DNA from: JACRLV01 sp045863555
GTDB taxonomy: Bacteria > Planctomycetota > Phycisphaerae > UBA1845 > Fen-1342
Direction of reading: 5' to 3'
Assembly (NCBI GenBank): GCA_045863555.1
Contig: BTUU01000004.1
Location: 248,001 to 312,000, forward strand
DNA: 64,000 nt
Of this stretch, positions 62,199 through 64,000 are shown one piece after another. The notes under the pieces are model-generated. The model did no database searches. It was not told the DNA's origin and was given only the letters and a program-made list of their open reading frames with translations. The translations under genes and the position numbers were made by a program. Every line of letters starts with the position of its first letter. Positions within the stretch are counted from its first letter, which is position 1.

Positions 62199-62587
62199 TC
62201 GAGCAACGCGAGACAGTCGCCGGGATCGTCCGGCAAGCGATTTCGGAAACCTGCGGCTGCAATATGGACGTGATCCGTCCCGATGCGCTGCTCTTCGATC
62301 TTACCGATGACAACTCGCTCGAGTTGTTGGACCTCGAGTTTCGACTCGGCAAGGCGCTCCGCACCCCGATCGAACTTGGAAAACCCCTAACGGCCGACTT
62401 TGCGACCGAACCCGGCGGCGAGTTGAGCGCGGCGTACCTCCAAACGCTCCGCCTCCGCTATCCGTTTCTCCCGTTCGATCGCCTTCCGCCAAATCCGAAG
62501 CCGTCTGATCTGCCTCGGTTGTTGACGGTGGACGCGATCACGGCCCTGGTCGAGTTGCAGGTAAGCGAGCCGCGAATGTCGACGTGA
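62195..62587 (+). CDS. Large acyl-carrier-protein-like protein 2 (paralogue)
   Basis: The 130-residue protein is co-linear with the preceding gene: ETVAGIVRQAISETCGCNMD, LTDDNSLELLDLEFRLGKAL (Ser41 as likely attachment site, preceded by Asn), then the same tail LRYPFLPFDRLPPNPKPSDL and LPRLLTVDAITALVELQV. The two genes arose by duplication. The 4-nt overlap with gene 1 implies equal, coupled production, as for two carriers or a heterodimer in one pathway. The next gene is 138 nt further on. Function is inferred from the Ser motif only. Confidence 0.75.
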   Translation: MIEQRETVAGIVRQAISETCGCNMDVIRPDALLFDLTDDNSLELLDLEFRLGKALRTPIELGKPLTADFATEPGGELSAAYLQTLRLRYPFLPFDRLPPNPKPSDLPRLLTVDAITALVELQVSEPRMST

Positions 62588-62725
62588 TCGAGCGTGGTGA
62601 ACAACCAGGCTTGTCGCAGCCCGCTCAGGATCGGATCCACATGGTGCAACGTCCAGACTCCACCTCCAGAGCGTTCACCCCTCTTCCGTGCCCCGCGCCA
62701 TCTCCCGCCCCTCTACAATCCCCCC

Positions 62726-63496
62726 ATGTCCGTCTCCATCACCATCCTCGGCTCCGGAACCTCGCACGGCATCCCCATGATCGCCTGCGACTGCCCCGTC
62801 TGCACCTCCCCCGACCCCCGCGACCGCCGCACCCGCGCCAGCGCCCTCTTCCGCTTCGACGACCACGCGCTCCTGGTCGACACCGCCCCCGAGCTCCGCC
62901 TCCAGTGCCTCGCCGCGAATGTCCGCCACGTCGACGCCCTCTACTTCACCCACCACCACGCCGACCACGTCGCCGGCCTCGACGACGTCCGCCGCTTCAA
63001 CTGGCTGATCCGCGGCCCGCTGCCCGTCCACGCCAGCGACGCCACGCTCGACCACCTCCGCACGATGTTCCGCTACGCCTTCGTGCAGGACCCCGACTAC
63101 CCCAGCGCCAAGCCCGAGCTAGTCCCCACGCCCATCCGCGGCCCCTTCGAGATCGCCGGCCGGACCGTCACGCCGATCCCCTACTTCCACGGCCCGCTGC
63201 CGGTCCTCGGCCTGCGCATCGGCGACATCGCCTACGTCCCCGATTGCAGCCGCATCCCCGACGACTCGCGCCCGCTCCTGGCCGGCCTCGACGTCCTCAT
63301 CCTCGACGCCCTCCGCCGCCGCCCGCACCCGACGCACTTCAACCTGGAGCAGGCCATCGACGAGGCCCGCCACATCGGCGCGGCCCGCACGTTCTTCACC
63401 CACATCGCCCACGAACTCGGCCACGCCCAGACGCAGGCGGAACTGCCGCCGAACATGTTCATGGCTCACGACGGACTCGAGCTGATTTCGGAGTAG
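62726..63496 (+). CDS. MBL-fold metallo-hydrolase (PhnP-like)
   Basis: The 256-residue protein begins ITILGSGTSHGIPMIACDCP and continues with VCTSPDPRDRRTRASALF, the entry of PhnP/RNase Z-type enzymes. The metal motif HxHxDH is in YFTHHHADHVAGLDDVR, then 'DYVPDCSRIP'-like DIAYVPDCSRI and 'THIAHELGHAQTQAEL' near the C-terminus. Relatives hydrolyse cyclic phosphodiesters, including phosphoribosyl 1,2-cyclic phosphate. ATG 62726 is chosen since the family always starts at this strand; the upstream in-frame ATG 62594 gives a lead without homology. No phn genes are nearby. Confidence 0.88.
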   Translation: MSVSITILGSGTSHGIPMIACDCPVCTSPDPRDRRTRASALFRFDDHALLVDTAPELRLQCLAANVRHVDALYFTHHHADHVAGLDDVRRFNWLIRGPLPVHASDATLDHLRTMFRYAFVQDPDYPSAKPELVPTPIRGPFEIAGRTVTPIPYFHGPLPVLGLRIGDIAYVPDCSRIPDDSRPLLAGLDVLILDALRRRPHPTHFNLEQAIDEARHIGAARTFFTHIAHELGHAQTQAELPPNMFMAHDGLELISE

Positions 63497-63835
63497 ACTC
63501 TGCGCCCGCCGCCGCCCTGCCGACGTGCACGGTGCCATAATTCGCGAGCATTCCCCGACCCGGCGCGTTAGATTGTGTGATGGGGCGTTCACATCGAGGA
63601 GACGTCCATGAGGGGTGGTGTACCGTGGCCGCCGCTCGGGTGCCATGTCGACACGAGCGGTTCGCGATGCGGCACACGCCGTGGAGGGGCTTGGATCGCC
63701 GTGGCGGCGACGAATTCGTACAGCCTCCGCTCGGGTCGACATGGCCGGGCGGCGCTGGCCGCCCCGGCGAGGCATGCCGACCCGCCCGGCTGCATTCGGC
63801 CATCGGTGCGACCATTCCAATCGAGGGTGGCGCCG
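63497..63835. other. 339-nt gene-free region largely made of repeat element B
   Basis: The first 140 nt show no signal beyond normal GC-rich spacer. From 63638 the region is element B. No RNA gene or terminator is seen for the metallo-hydrolase. Confidence 0.5.
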
Positions 63836-63877
63836 CTACCGACGGTCTCTCACGCCGGTCGTGTCGGCATGGCACCC
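63638..63877. mobile_element. MITE-like dispersed element, copy B (well-preserved ends)
   Basis: It spans 240 bp. The left end GGGTGCCATGTCGACACGAG and right end (reverse complement) GGGTGCCATGCCGACACGAC are near-perfect terminal inverted repeats of about 22 bp. Inner arms CCGCTCGGGTCGACATGG (63727-63744) and GCATGCCGACCCGCCCGGC (63772-63790) pair with the nearer end, giving two adjacent hairpins. Alignable with copy A at 31817-32058. There is no coding capacity. The right end overlaps the 3' end of the partial gene at 63836-64000. Confidence 0.65.
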
Positions 63878-64000
63878 AATTTCGTCGCCACGCCACCCGC
63901 CCGGGAATCGGCGCAGCTTGCCGTACGCGGCCTGAACCGACGCCAGAAGGACGCGCTGGTCCCGCGCCGTCTCAAATGCTTCGCGCCCGCTGCCGCCGTG
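63836..64000 (-). CDS. C-terminal end of an unknown gene, partial, finishing inside repeat B
   Basis: A minus-strand frame enters from the window edge and stops with TAG at 63838-63836, giving 54 residues. Residues from the edge read REAFETARDQRVLLASVQAA then YGKLRRFPGGW, which looks like genuine helical protein sequence. The last residues, about 13 (CHADTTGVRDRR), are encoded by the end of repeat element B, so the original C-terminus may have been replaced when the element inserted. The family cannot be read from this fragment. Confidence 0.45.
   Translation of the reverse strand, partial: HGGSGREAFETARDQRVLLASVQAAYGKLRRFPGGWRGDEIGCHADTTGVRDRR

Overview
The window is GC-rich chromosomal DNA, most likely from a member of the Planctomycetota and probably near the Phycisphaerae. 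This is inferred from protein style, since no rRNA is present. The clues are secreted proteins ending in dockerin-like tails with a terminal Cys, Cys-rich modules of the 'GACCLPS' kind, small membrane proteins ending in 'CGYDLRG ... RCPECG' zinc ribbons, NxxGxxAF-repeat and FG-GAP secreted proteins, an aminofutalosine synthase, and complex I subunits with lineage-type extensions. Gene density is high and genes on both strands are interleaved. I saw no tRNA, rRNA, CRISPR array, prophage or intact insertion sequence.

Layout. 1-7.5 kb (minus): a SurA/PpiD-like membrane chaperone, leuS, mqnE and the N-terminal part of an S9 peptidase that leaves the window. 7.8-14.4 kb (plus): three small exported proteins, a CNNM/CorC-type CBS protein, a lipoprotein overlapping rdgB, a GT39-like membrane glycosyltransferase and a crotonase. 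14.5-25.3 kb: two histidine kinases, deoC, an FHA-GAF-PP2C phosphatase, an exported hydrolase, a large exported protein, tpx and a cyclodeaminase-like gene. 25.4-31 kb: overlapping murD and mutY, then a secreted M12-type metalloprotease with LamG and dockerin-like modules. 31-34.5 kb: a HAD phosphatase and small exported or membrane proteins among repeats. 34.5-40.8 kb (minus): nuoH-J-K-L-M, lacking nuoI and nuoN. 40.8-43.4 kb: a lipoprotein, a ParDE-like toxin-antitoxin pair and an island of repeat debris. 43.4-50 kb (minus): an HlyD / ABC ATPase / ABC-2 permease exporter, a thioredoxin-fold protein and ktrA-ktrB. 50-57.4 kb: a MATE exporter, a hybrid kinase lacking its phospho-acceptor His, two secreted repeat proteins and a MORN-like protein. 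57.6-64 kb: purF, a zinc-ribbon membrane protein, a DUF433/DUF5615 toxin-antitoxin pair, a recombinase-like protein followed by two overlapping acyl-carrier-protein-like genes, a PhnP-type metallo-hydrolase, and the C-terminal end of an unknown gene.

Most genes are ordinary housekeeping. The less expected items are: (i) a roughly 240-bp dispersed element with terminal inverted repeats and two internal hairpins, present twice (about 31.8 and 63.7 kb) with a short derivative near 42.45 kb; (ii) a short tyrosine-recombinase-like protein that has lost two catalytic residues, lies behind a good promoter with an overlapping inverted repeat, and precedes a tandem pair of large ACP-like proteins; (iii) two histidine-kinase homologues with degenerate active sites; (iv) a trio of small exported proteins, two of them apparent paralogues.
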